DNA of 64,000 bases from Sequoia sempervirens (Eukaryota; Streptophyta; Pinopsida; Cupressales; Cupressaceae). Made by a program: the position numbers and the translations under genes. The stretch is taken from the NCBI GenBank assembly GCA_007258455.2, contig VDFB02296798.1:28684-92683 (forward strand), written 5' to 3'. The notes below the pieces were generated by a model. The model was not told where the DNA came from. It was given only the letters and a program-made list of their open reading frames with translations, and did no database searches. This document shows positions 23,701-34,100 of the stretch, one piece after another; position 1 is the first letter of the stretch; each line of letters opens with the position of its first letter.

Positions 23701-26700
23701 TATTTTTGGCATTTACTATTTTTAGTAAGTTCATTTTTGGCAGAAGCATCATCATCAACTTGGTTCAGTTTGGCATTTGTCAGTTTGCTATTTTTAGCAA
23801 TTCAATTCATTGGGCGTATTCGTGAGCGAATTTTCATGTCTTGAAGTTGTACCCACTAAGCTTGATGACTTCAAGTTGTTTTAAGAAGGGGACATAAAGG
23901 GTCAGTGAGCATTTAATTATTTAATAAATGCTTTATTGTTGCAATATGAAATGGATGCCTAAAAGGGAAGTTGAATGATATTTTATTATTTCAAAAAAAG
24001 TAAAAGGCAAAAAGGTGGCGTCCCTTTTGGAAGTTGAAGAGTTCTTGTTGCTTCATTTGCCAACTAAAGCTTATATATTGCTGCTGTTTGAAGAGCTGAT
24101 TATCGAATGTTTATGCTAATGTTATGCTGTTGGAATGACAACTTGTTTTTTACTTCGAGGGATGCTTACCTCCTAGTTCCAATCCAATTTCGTGTTTGAA
24201 AGATAACACCTAGTTGGTATTATTGCTGCTTCTCAATCAGACTAGCAGATTGTGCTTCAAAATTGGTGAATTTGGTGAGAACTTCAATTTTTATGTTGCT
24301 GGTGTATACACAGCTGAAGGTGGTTTTCATTTACAGCTTTTGAGAAATCGCCCCTCTACAGGGCCGTACCATCTCATGAGTGCTTTGGGATTCGTGCAAG
24401 AATAATATCTTGAGTTTTGATGCAGTTTTGTAGTTTGAGTTTGGGCGCCATCCTCCTAGAAGGTCTTTGCAAAACATTCCAGCTTATTCGGAGGTATTTA
24501 GAAGGAGTTGTGAACATTTTTATGAGTTTGCTGTTTGCTGATAGACATTTCCAGATTGCAGATTTTTATATCAGACTTGTTAGTTTTTGATATAATGCTG
24601 GTTTGAGCTTCATTTTTATATCATTATTGTATTGTAAGAGTTAGAGGAAGTGTTACTCTAACCTTTGATGGATTTGGAAGCATATCTTTCTTATTTGCAG
24701 CTGTTTAATTCATTGTAAAGCTGATTAGTAGTACTAACAGCTATTTATTTTATTTGCTGCAATTAGTTTAAATTTCATACTCCCACGATTGAGTGGTTGA
24801 GTTTAAATAATCATCTTTTTTAATTGTAAGTTTCCCCCCACTAAATAAGTGGTTGTGTGGACTGTATTCCCCCCACGTTAATAAGTGGAAGTGAGGATAT
24901 AAATGGCTGGCTTGCCGCCTTTAATAATGTAATAATCTTACCCACTGAATAAGTGGAGTATCCCCACTGCTTGTGGATGCCTGCATCAGCAGATGAATTG
25001 TAATTTCAGTTTAGTTTATTCCTAATGATCCTCTGACCATATGCTATCACCTCGCCCACACTGGGATCTTGGTGAACATTCTTGGTTAGAGTTACTTTCC
25101 ATGCTGATTTGCATTTGGAGCTAACGCTAATCAGTGATTGGTTGCTGATTTGTGTGTTAAATTTTGGAAAAAAAATTAAGGGGAATATTTCAATCTTGGA
25201 TGCCATTGGAATAACTAAGCCACAAAGTCATTGGAAAGGTGAATTTGGCACAATCATCCCTTCTTTATGTTCATTCATTTGTGCAAGTCGAGAACCTAAT
25301 TCCTCATTGCTAAATAGCACAATGGATGAGCTCATAGGGCTAGAATTTAGCCTGGACAGTTTTAACAAGGATGCCAAAGCAATATTGGATGCTAGATATA
25401 ATGCACACTTAGATAAAATTTCTAAAGTGCTAGCATTCCAATGTTATTAGAGAGAATTTTGGCTTCCTAGTTAGAAAAGTATAATGAATAAGCATTGAGT
25501 TGCTTTTCAATCAGTCATCAGGTTTCAATGACAACATCCTAGTCAGATATATGACAAGACAGATGACAGTTTTGGCTTTCACAACATTTTGGAGGAGTTC
25601 TACTTCTCAACATTTGGTTTCAGCTTTTTTACTTCTAGTGGTCCTTATAGGTTTCAGTTCCGAGCTTTCAACAACTTTAGCATCTTCTCTAGGCAGTTAG
25701 CTAGACAGTATTCTTTTAATGGGTTTTGTTCCCATTTATTTATTTATTTTCCTGAATCTCATTACTAGGTGTGCCTTAGCTTCCAGGTGTGTGCCTTTTA
25801 ACTATCATTTTGAAGTTCAAAATCTTTAGTTTCACCTTTCAGGAGCGTGTATCTATATTGCACTTCTAATTTCTGGACCTATTTTTGACATGTTCCATGC
25901 TTCTTTAACTGTTGTGCCTTACACCATTGACTTGCACATGTGTGTATAATGATATTGAATTAACTCCATTGTCAAGCACATTTGGCTTCCTTGGTGTGCA
26001 CCTCAATACATTGAGTTGCATTTGAAAACCAACATGTTTTGTTTAGGTGTGTGTCTGATTCTAGGCTGACACTTTCGAATGGTGTTTAAGTTTTTTCCTT
26101 TTGCATAGTCAAGTGCACCCATGGGCTCTAGTTTTTATCAAACTTCTCTTTTGAGAACTTCATTGCTCTAATTCAGAATGCTCAATTCTACAATCTTGGG
26201 AAGATGAGAAAAAGACAAAGGATGACAAGATAGAACAAACAAGATGAGTCCTAAAGGCTTTGCCCTTTAAACTAGTTTAAATTTACAATACAATTTTTTT
26301 GTATGCGTACAATAGTATCTCAATGGATATACTATGAAACACAATTTTGGGGTAATGTGACATAAATAACATGTGTCATGGTCAAACATGGCTTATTGCA
26401 TAGTCCAAATAATAGCAATCTAAACTGAACCAAGGGAAAAGCATCTTGAAACCTTTAGAGGATGAAGTGCCCCTGCTTCCTGTCTTAGAGGGCTTTTTGC
26501 AACTCGTGAAATAGGCTAAATACCTGGAAAGAAGGTGGTAAATAGACTGGCCAGATTGAACACTAAGGTAGATGGAAACCCTTGAATACCCAGTAGGCCA
26601 AATTCTTGTGATTCACTAGATTCTGAATAGTAGTGAAATTTGGGCGTTTACCTATTTAGCTTCTTGTTGCTTATGTATACATTTTTCAGCACAATAAAGT

Positions 26701-29700
26701 GGATTATTTTTTTGCATGAATTTTTCCTTTTAAGTTCTGATTATGTCTGTGTGTTCTGTGCTCTGACATTATTAAGAGGTTGAGGGTTAACTGACTCTCA
26801 AGCATCCCATCAACTTCTCAAGTGAACAGAGTCTGAAAAATGAAAGCTTAAGACTAAGATCATAAGGTGCACCAACAAGTTATCTTTTAAACAGCACAGA
26901 AAATGTGTTCAGAGCCTTATAAAAGACCACAATAAAGAGAGGGAACCTCCAGCTTCTGTCAATGGGCTTCTGGATATGGTGGATGCTAAACTCTTTCCTC
27001 TGAGCTGGTTCTTAGACGGCCCCATCTGTGTGTGATTACTTCAGAATGTCTTCAAGCACAGACAACATGGGTGTTTGTCCACCAGTTTACAACCTATTGA
27101 ACTTACAGGAACCTTGGATACCATGACTGTTCACATTGAGAAACACTCTCTTTGTTGCATCACTTGGAACTTTCATATATTGACCCCTGCCACAGATGGA
27201 TCTAGTGGAGCTCCACTTGCCAGTTTTTAAATCAATCTTGTTTTTTGTTTTCTTCCTAGTCATGTGGTTCTAGATGAACTTATTCAATTTTGGTCCAGCT
27301 CAGTACTTCTGTTTATCTTTTTTAGATGAAAATCAGTATATGCATTTTAAGTTCATGTTTATGGCTTGCTTCTTATTTATCTTTCCTTGCTATAAAAATA
27401 CTCTTGGTAGAAGCTTGTCTAATAGTGCCATTGATGGCTGTTTTTGTAACTTTTTCAAATTAACTTAATGAATACTTTATGTTACTGGTTAGAAAATTTG
27501 ATGTTTATTGTCCATAGGTATTAGATAAATGTTTGCCTGCTCCTGCTGTGATCTGATATTTTTGATCTCTTGCCTTTGTCATTCTTATATAAGGTAGGTA
27601 GATTAGTGGATTGGCAGGTTCAGGTTTATAATCGAGTTCGGTCATATGTTCAAAATGCAAGGGTAGAAAATTTGAACAGTGTATAAGATAAATGGGCTTC
27701 TACAAGGGGTCTCAAACACTAATTAGCATCTGGCTTTGGCCATGACCTGAAAAAAACCATTAGCAATCATTTCCAATGTGGTAGTACCTCAGGCTTATAC
27801 AAACTTGTAAGGTTTGAATTATTACAAGCTTTCTTAAAAGGTTGAAAACTTGAAACCCAAAGATGTACAAATTTGAACTATATATAAGATAATTGAAAAA
27901 CATTTCCCCTTGTGGATATGCCAAATTGGTGTCTAGCTTTGCCATGACCTAAACAACAACCTTGACTTTTATTGGCATGGGGATATTGAAATCATTTTTT
28001 TATACATACTGTGGTTATGCTTTATTGTTCAATCTGGTATACTTCACTCTATTATATATGATGGGGGATATGATTTATATCCTAATCTAGATACAGAATT
28101 GCCATAGAGACATAGTTTTGTTATTTTAGAAATCATTGTTGTATATTGATTTCATTTTCAAGTATGAGCATTAAAATTCTTGAATTTAATGTTGTGAGGG
28201 CTATAAACATGGGTATTCAGTATTGTCGATATTCTCTTTAAATGCAACAGTTTTTTAAGTTAGAAAAAATCTTATTGTAAATATATTCTCTGAAGTTTCG
28301 TAGATACATTGATCTACAGGAACTCTTAGTGAAGTGTCTCACTGTTTGGAAAAGCAAGCAAGTTGAATTTGAAATTCCTCTTGGTCTGACATTCAATATT
28401 AAGAGTCAAACTTTCTATAGATATAATGCTATTTTATTATATTAACTCAGGTTGTAGTTCCTTTTTAAATAGAACTTGCACCATCGATTGAGCAGACCAA
28501 AAAATCAGCATGCATGTAAATTTAGTATGTTTCTATCAATGCAGGTAACTAAACAGCTCTATGATGCAAACTTGGGATTCAGTGATTATCCTGCAATAAG
28601 ACAGCAGGTAAAAAATTAAAGCAAGCAACTGGGACTTGTTTTACTCAATTATCTGACACCTTCTGTACCCACACAAATTAACTTATTATATTTGCTTGCA
28701 TATAACTGCATGTAATGAACTAGTTGCTCTTTGAATATTTTCTATGATAATTAGCAGTTACTTGCAGTATTGGAAAATCTGATAGATAAAGGAGGAGTAT
28801 TATGCCAGTCTTCTTCTTTGGAAATATCTCTGCTCTTGCTTCAGGTCTGTACTTTTAACCTTCAACTTACTGAACATATTTAGAGGATATATTTCATAGC
28901 ATTTGGCATGGTTATTGCAAAGAGTTATATGGGGGATGGGCACGCCTTAAATAATTTGGCTTAAATAGTTTCCATCTGTTGGAAATGCTGACAGAATTTC
29001 TCTAGGAAAATGTTAAAACAATGTGTTCCATCATAATTTCAAGGGTGTCTTTGAAGAGCGTAAACCTTAAAAATTAATTTTTGTGAATGCTAATAATTTA
29101 TTGGGAAAGAAATGAATTGTTTAAGAGTTAGGTGAAACTTCTGGGTTTATTATTCTCATATTTTGTAGGAGGTGAAATCACATGTCAATTATTTCATATG
29201 AGAATGTTCTTTGTTATGAAATTACTCATAAGTCATTTAAGAGGATGAGCAAGAAGTTGTACTATTTTATGCCTCTCCTTGATTAGCAAATTTACCAAAT
29301 ACAATTTGATCCACCTTTTTGGGTAGTTTGCACTTTGTAAATGTGCACAAAACTTGGTCTGTTTGCTCATAGATTCTTCATTTTGTATTAGAATTGGATA
29401 TATCTGTTGATTTTTCATTTGGAGTTACTACAGTCTTTTGTAACCATTGCCATTACTTATGTTCTCAGCTTCAGTGTTCAGAGGGTGATAGTAAAACACA
29501 TCAGCTTGCTATCACAATGTTTAATAATTTTGCATGGGTGATTGGACTAAATTCTGGAAAAGACTTATATGCAAAGCATATGGAATCAATTATTGAAGTT
29601 ACTATAAGTGGGCATTCAGAATGGACTGGAACTTCATCTGGAGCCATCCTTTTTCAAACATTTCTTGAGAATGCTGGAAGTTGTGTAAGAGTCCAACTTG

Positions 29701-29894
29701 TTTTAACTAATTCTTGCCTTACAAATTTCCAGTGGTATCTTCTTTTTATTTGCTAAACTTAACCATTTCAATTGACAAATTTTTCTTTTTTTTGTAACGA
29801 ACAGGTGGGTCCTTATTTGGAGACATTGCTTCCTGTATTTACTGATTGCTTGAATGCAGAGAGGGATCCTCTTCTTCGTTTAAAGCTTGTACCG
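17634..29894 (+). CDS. DNAAF5: DNAAF5 (HEATR2) homologue, partial, eight exons
   Basis: Joined exons 17634-17732, 17984-18042, 18164-18302, 18542-18622, 28545-28607, 28758-28844, 29469-29684 and 29805-29894 give one continuous open frame of 278 codons with GT-AG junctions. The product is a helical HEAT-repeat segment. It follows, block by block and nearly without gaps, the C-terminal half of animal DNAAF5 as I remember it: KDLKQW..VR..AA..LYALL, ILAEERVADYLDTLVPCLR, LYAKHMESIIEV and ERDPLLRLKL are the clearest matches. DNAAF5 is a cytoplasmic factor needed to preassemble axonemal dynein arms. N-terminal exons and at least two later HEAT repeats are not seen; they should lie upstream, and beyond 29894, possibly outside the window. 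The 9.9-kb fourth intron is full of retroelements. An unrelated HEAT-repeat protein is the main alternative. Confidence 0.8.
17984..18042 (+). CDS. DNAAF5: DNAAF5 exon b
   Basis: 59 bp, ILAEERVADYLDTLVPCLR, ending two bases into a serine codon. Acceptor ACTTGTAG, donor CGCAG/GTTATC. Confidence 0.75.
18164..18302 (+). CDS. DNAAF5: DNAAF5 exon c
   Basis: 139 bp completing the split serine, then AVSDDNLAVAQHAINALHVL and a LPDYWLPLVLEQFLPL helix. Acceptor TTTGCAG, donor CAG/GTCTGA. Confidence 0.8.
18542..18622 (+). CDS. DNAAF5: DNAAF5 exon d
   Basis: 27 codons, VANGLVVLAGLLYGMPSHAM...VMK, which corresponds to the LLVLASAIRG helix of animal DNAAF5. Donor AAG/GTGGGT. The next exon is 9.9 kb away, with no gap in the protein comparison. 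Confidence 0.78.
18623..20700 (+). other. First part of the 9.9-kb DNAAF5 intron, no gene
   Basis: No convincing coding frame. 18540-18925 stays open past the exon d donor by chance. GC content rises in 19660-20300, which contains repeated ATATCG/CGATAT words (about 20060-20180) and probably belongs to the 5' non-coding part of the retroelement whose ORFs begin near 20708. Confidence 0.5.
20708..23340 (+). pseudogene. Unidentified retroelement-like ORF remnants, second set
   Basis: Frames 20708-21346, 21321-21671, 21681-21884, 21919-22164, 22342-22623 and 22711-22980 tile one long protein broken by stops and frameshifts, with readable traces to about 23340. The first (212 aa; likely start MSQTSAQPVK at 20801) is folded-looking with no known motif. 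The later ones are Lys/Glu/Gln-rich and probably coiled coil (KKLQADYKKLQAEHLRLMQ at about 22860). The order (globular domain, charged linker, coiled coil) is like that at 8064-11026, so both may be related accessory proteins of large LTR elements. Not identified. Confidence 0.45.
23435..25192 (+). mobile_element. Solo LTR, 1758 bp, target duplication ATCTT
   Basis: Starts TGTAATGTCCCCATTTTGG, ends GGGGAATATTTCA, and is flanked by ATCTT at 23430-23434 and 25193-25197. Ends and internal layout match the LTRs of the complete element at 49853, so it is a relative, but clearly diverged. It interrupts the 20708-25450 reading frame: upstream and downstream parts rejoin in frame once the LTR and one ATCTT are ignored. 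It carries both hairpin arrays described in the findings. The hydrophobic ORF 23506-23844 is judged a chance frame. Confidence 0.9.
24783..24976. repeat. CCAC(T)/(A)GTGG hairpin array of the solo LTR
   Basis: Five hairpins: 24783-24796, 24838-24852 (CCACT-AAATA-AGTGG), 24873-24888, 24942-24956 (CCACT-GAATA-AGTGG) and 24964-24976. Arms are constant; loops differ in length and sequence. Confidence 0.75.
25198..25450 (+). pseudogene. Continuation of the interrupted retroelement-like ORF
   Basis: The frame from about 25198 to the TAG at 25448 is the 3' continuation of the frame ending near 23434. Contents are helical and charged (LIGLEFSLDSFNKDAKAILD); no motif recognised. Confidence 0.5.
25750..26130. 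repeat. Interspersed GGTGTGCACCTT words, copy 2
   Basis: Related words near 25768, 25785, 25840, 25913, 25935, 25998, 26045 and 26110. The sequence after the array (26190-26280, AATCTTGGGAAGATGAGAAAAAG) resembles that after copy 1 (near 16265), so the two copies are homologous segments, perhaps the 3' end of one retroelement family. Confidence 0.55.
26300..28544 (+). other. Last part of the 9.9-kb DNAAF5 intron
   Basis: No coding frame accepted. A diverged direct duplication is visible: 27673-27748 and 27873-27951 share TATAAGATAA and CTTTGCCATGACCT segments. It ends in the acceptor TCAATGCAG at 28536-28544. Confidence 0.5.
28545..28607 (+). CDS. DNAAF5: DNAAF5 exon e
   Basis: 21 codons in phase 0, VTKQLYDANLGFSDYPAIRQ plus Q. 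Acceptor ATGCAG, donor CAG/GTAAAA. Confidence 0.75.
28758..28844 (+). CDS. DNAAF5: DNAAF5 exon f
   Basis: 29 codons, LLAVLENLIDKGG then SSSLEISLLLLQ, a pair of amphipathic helices as in HEAT repeats. Acceptor TTAGCAG, donor CAG/GTCTGT. Confidence 0.78.
29469..29684 (+). CDS. DNAAF5: DNAAF5 exon g
   Basis: 72 codons, the largest exon. It includes LYAKHMESIIEV and HSEWTGTSSGAILFQTFLE, close to the LYRRHMGRLLEW region of animal DNAAF5. Acceptor TTCTCAG, donor TGT/GTAAGA. Confidence 0.85.
29805..29894 (+). CDS. DNAAF5: DNAAF5 exon h
   Basis: 30 codons, VGPYLETLLPVFTDC then ERDPLLRLKLVP. The RDPxxRLKL block is a strong family match. Donor CCG/GTAAGT is perfect, so another exon must follow; none was recognised in the remaining 34 kb. 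Confidence 0.85.
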
Positions 29895-30331
29895 GTAAGT
29901 TTTAATAAACATTCTCTAATTTTGAAATTGAATTAACAAATCATAGGAACTCCTTAAAGATATTTGGTTGTTTCCACCAGTTGGATGGCTTTGTGTACAT
30001 CTTTTAGAAATAATCTGAAGAATTGAAAGTAAATTATTCCACAATTTATATTATCCAGTAAATACAGGATTTTGTGTTTGAGAGGGCTCCCTCCTGCAGC
30101 CAATGTTGAGTAGAAATTAGTGGTTCACAGACTCTATTACTCTTTTGCCCTTTTCTATGATATAGAATCCTCTCTGGCCCTTAAATTAGAAAGAGTGATG
30201 CCAATTCTTACATGTGCCATTCAAATGTAAAGTTGTAATTAAATGGTGTCAACCCTCCCATATACATAAACTCTTAAACATGATGAAAGCATTCATTTTT
30301 CTGCATCAGCCAAGTAAGCAAAATAGGATTT
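29895..30331 (+). other. DNAAF5 intron sequence
   Basis: No feature recognised apart from the donor at its start. The short TTAGGGTTAGGG run near 30400 lies in the LTR that follows and is not a telomere array. Confidence 0.55.
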
Positions 30332-31807
30332 TGTAATGTTCCCTATCCTGATTTGCCCCTAGAATTCACCTATTGATCACAAATTGCAACAAATTAGGGT
30401 TAGGGTTTTGCCTTATTAAATAAATATCTCTTTAATGATGTAATCTTGGATTGGAGTCCCGCATTCACCACATGAACTATATATATATGCTTATGAGAGT
30501 TAGACAATTACATCACATCCATAGATTATTAACAATGCAAACATATTAGGGTTTTGGGAGAAGGGACATGATGGGTCTGCCTGAAGCCATATGCCAATCC
30601 TAAGAGGGTGTATACCACATCCCTCCGACTTGGCGACTTGTATCTTCTTTTCCCATCAAGGCCTCAACTCCCGGACAATACTTGCCATCTTATGGAGTTG
30701 GGCGGGGGTCGTAAGTGTGCTCTATCGGCTCTCTGCCTAACTACAATTACAGCCCAGGCCCGTCCTACAAGATGGGTTTCAGACAGTCAAGCACATCACC
30801 TACTCTATACAAGAAATCATTTATTAAATATTCTTATTATCATATAGGCAATATGCATACATATGTAAATAATGATTGCATAAAATATACACCTGAATAT
30901 TGAATATATATGGTAATAGTGATCTGTTTTAATGAACTGCGCTGATTCCTTTTATTTTCTGGTTTGTATGTGTACTTCCCCTTAATCAATCTGTTCTCAA
31001 TATTCAGAAGATATGGCTTAAAGAGAAACAACAGATTAGTTTCAATGGAATAATTACTAATATGGATTAATAATTGCTGCAAGCATCATTATTGCATAAT
31101 CATATATGATCCATATTTTTATATATATGTGTGTGTGTGTGTTTAGATATATGTATTTGTACTTATATTTAACTTACTTCCCTTATTGATTTATCATTTA
31201 TCTTCACCCATCTTCCTTTGGGCTATCTTCTTCCTCATACCTATCTCTTCTTCCAAATCTGAGTATATCATATTAATGCTTCTGCCTCTATATGAGTGCA
31301 GATCTTCTTCCTATTTATATATCTGCTCTTCTTATTCCCTTCTATTTTCCTTCTGAGTGCAGATATTTTCAATGCTATATTCCTTTTATATCTTTATTTT
31401 AATATGGAAGGATGCATCTCTTTAGAGGAGAGATATCCTTATGAATAGGTATGTCTCTTTGTTACCACTGCCTTAAACTAATTAATCGCTGCCTTCCTAC
31501 TAATAAACTAAGCGCTGCCTTTTACTTATTAATCGTTGCATTTATTTGAATTAATCGCTGTTCCTTATTCGTTGCATTTAGAAGTTGCTCTCTCCTTAAT
31601 AATCGCTGCATTTTGTCTTATCTCACACCTTTTTGTGAATAAGACAAACTTGAATTAGGACAAATTCTTTGTCTGAAATAATTTTTTCCTATATATATTA
31701 ATCGCTGACTTGGAGGATTTTGATCACTTGTAAATTCTGGAAGGTATTTGCTGCAGGTATTAATTTTAAGTCTGTGAGAGCCACGTCTTCATGTTGGGGT
31801 CATGACA
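30332..31807 (+). mobile_element. Solo LTR, 1476 bp, target duplication GATTT
   Basis: Starts TGTAATGTTCCCTATCC and ends GGGGTCATGACA. The 5-bp GATTT occurs at both 30327-30331 and 31808-31812. The interior holds a GC-richer block (30560-30790) and, at about 31200-31750, sequence related to the reverse complement of the copia-like LTR at 36177 (repeated TTAATCGCTGCCTT). The boundary call rests on TG...CA plus the duplication, without a second copy in the window. Confidence 0.65.
31200..31750 (-). repeat. Segment related to the copia-like LTR, inverted
   Basis: TAATCGCTGC words recur at about 31483, 31506, 31532, 31553, 31602 and 31700. Their reverse complement, GCAGCGATTA, is scattered through 36470-37030 of the copia-like LTR. 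TGTCTTATTC-type words also match in inverted orientation. Confidence 0.5.
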
Positions 31808-31812
31808 GATTT

Positions 31813-32568
31813 CCAAAAGGTGTGACAAATCCAGAATTTTGTATATTTTGAAAAGGAAAAAGATCAAAGAGAGTAGAAAATTAAAGCAGAAAAAAGGAGG
31901 AATATTTAGTGTCAGTGTTTGTTGAATATGGTATGTGGACCAGCATGCTCTATGCTTTATCTCTGTTAAATGATTAGAATTCAAAAATTCCAGGTCATTG
32001 GAAATGTGTTGAGGGCCCTAAACAAAAGAAACAAATTGTATTGATGGCCATGAATGGCCAAGGTATGTCAACAAGACTTGAAAGTGCAAGAAGTTATAAT
32101 AGTGATGTGGAAGAATTTAAAAGAACCAAAATGATTTCAAACATAAAAGCACTGAAAAAATGTTACTAGAGGGGTGAATTCAAACTGAATAATTCCTGAG
32201 AAAATTGGAAAAGATAAAACCATATGGCCTGAAACAAAAACAAATAACTATGTAAGAAAAAGGCCACTCAAAGGAACATGCAGCCAATGGAGATTGAAGC
32301 TAGGACAAGTCTGTTAAATTTTGGAGCAAAAGAAGCATCAACATCATTGCTGTTCACTACCACAATTGGGCCGTTATAGAATTTGATAGTGTCCATAGGA
32401 GGAAGACCGTGGCTAAATGTTTGGCTGGATAACCCTAGGAGGAAGTAGGGTACTGCACCTAGAACCTCTCCAAACATCCACAATTGACAAATGGTGCTTT
32501 GTAAATCTGTTAGATCTACTTACATTCGGAGGTTTTTAATTTTCTTGATCACTTATATTTTTGCATTG
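31813..32568 (+). other. Intronic sequence; one unassigned minus-strand ORF
   Basis: Mostly featureless. The minus-strand frame 32268-32483 (71 aa) has a balanced composition (GLPPMDTIKFYNGPIVVVNS) and is open on both sides of a plausible fragment, but it matches no family I recognise and may be chance. Confidence 0.35.
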
Positions 32569-33587
32569 TGTAATGTCCCCATTTTTGCGAGCATCAGTTA
32601 TTGTTGGATTAGCCTATCATTTTGACCCTCGTAGGCTAATGGACTTGATTAGAGGGTCTTCAGGGGGTTATTACTTGGTCGATTGGCAACATTACTTCTC
32701 TCCAGTGCTTTGTTAGGTTTAGTATTTGGCTTTGACAGTGGGTTTTGAGCTCAAACTGATGCACTTACTATTTATAGTAAGTCACCTTGGCAGTGAGTCA
32801 GAGTTACTATTATTAGCAGGGCACTTGGTCATATGTGGATTTGTAGTGTTGACTTCAGTTTCAGTTGATATGGCGTAATTCTATGCATTTAATGAGTGAT
32901 TAATATTTTAATGGCTTTTAAATGATATTTAATTATAAAAGTATATTATAAAGTTATTATTTAACTTTATAATGAGCGGGGCCATTTTAAAGTGAATGTG
33001 CAATTAATACTTCATAGAAAAGCACGCCATAACTGGGTGATATAATATAAAGTCAACAACAAAAATTATTTGAGATATATTTAAATGATTAAAAAAAAAC
33101 ATTTTGGAGGGAATTGTTTGAGGAAGTATTTAAGGACTCAAAAGAAAATCGACCTCATCCATTATGAGTATTTGAATTTGTCTTTGTGAGTTCTGGGATG
33201 TGAGCTTGAGACCTAGGGTTTCAGCTGCTAGTCTCCATATCAGCATTGAAGAACGTGCCCTCTTTAGTGTTTATGCAATCTTGAGGTTGTGAGAGATCAG
33301 CCGAATCATTGCTTGAGAGTTGGCTTCATTTAGGAGTCATCATTGAGCAGATTTGTGAGATTCACATCAAGGGTTTCATCATCAGAAGCTTGTTTTCCGG
33401 GTATGAATGTTATCTCAATGTAATTTCATGATAATAAAAATCTCTGATATAATATATTATATTTGTGCTTCTGTATTTCTTGGTTCTGTAAATTTTTATG
33501 CATTCCTGGTGAATCTTTCAAAAAAAAATTCAAACCCTAGTCGATCAGCAACAATTAGCAGAGGTTAGAGACGGCAGGTCTCTTACA
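32569..33587 (+). mobile_element. Solo LTR, 1019 bp, target duplication CATTG
   Basis: Starts TGTAATGTCCCCATTTTTGC, ends GGTCTCTTACA, flanked by CATTG at 32564-32568 and 33588-33592. It contains a perfect hairpin CTTACTA-TTTA-TAGTAAG (32764-32781) of the type seen in the related LTRs. Its length differs from the 1.7-1.8 kb families although the first 16 bases are the same. Confidence 0.88.
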
Positions 33588-33592
33588 CATTG

Positions 33593-34100
33593 GCCAGCAT
33601 TCCCCAGCACGTTGAGAAATTTGCTAGGGAAAAATGTTATTGAAGTTGAATACATCTTTATATTTTGACAATTTTTCATTTTTAATTTTGTTAAAATATT
33701 GATCCAATTGGATTATTGAAATGCAACCCCAGTGATGCTGTGAAGTTGATTTTCATCACCTATGGTAATGCTCACTCATGCTTCATGGTTTGCTGTTCAA
33801 AATAAATGGTCCCCCTAAGTACTATCTAGGCTGACACAATTTTAGTCATCAAAGAAAAAATGATTATGAAGTTTTTGATTGGTGCTCATATATTGTTTGC
33901 CCATACTTGTACGGTTTCCTCAATAAAAAGCAGGACTCTTCTCATTCCTTATTCTCCTCAAATATAGTAATGACAAAAATGAGTTGGATGGCCTTCTGAC
34001 TTCCATCCTTGTCAAAAACAAATAAAAATTATTTTATTTACAAAATTAAAGTATACTAAAAACAAACCAGTTATACTTTGGATCAATATTCCTAACTTAC
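33593..34100 (+). other. Intronic sequence, nothing recognised
   Basis: AT-rich, no frame longer than background, no element ends found. Confidence 0.5.

Noticed and set aside
23506..23844. Hydrophobic 112-aa ORF that looks like a membrane protein
   Set aside because: Lies inside a solo LTR; TTT-rich sequence produces Phe/Leu runs.
30395..30420. TTAGGGTTAGGG, plant telomere-like sequence
   Set aside because: Fewer than three units and inside an LTR; no array.
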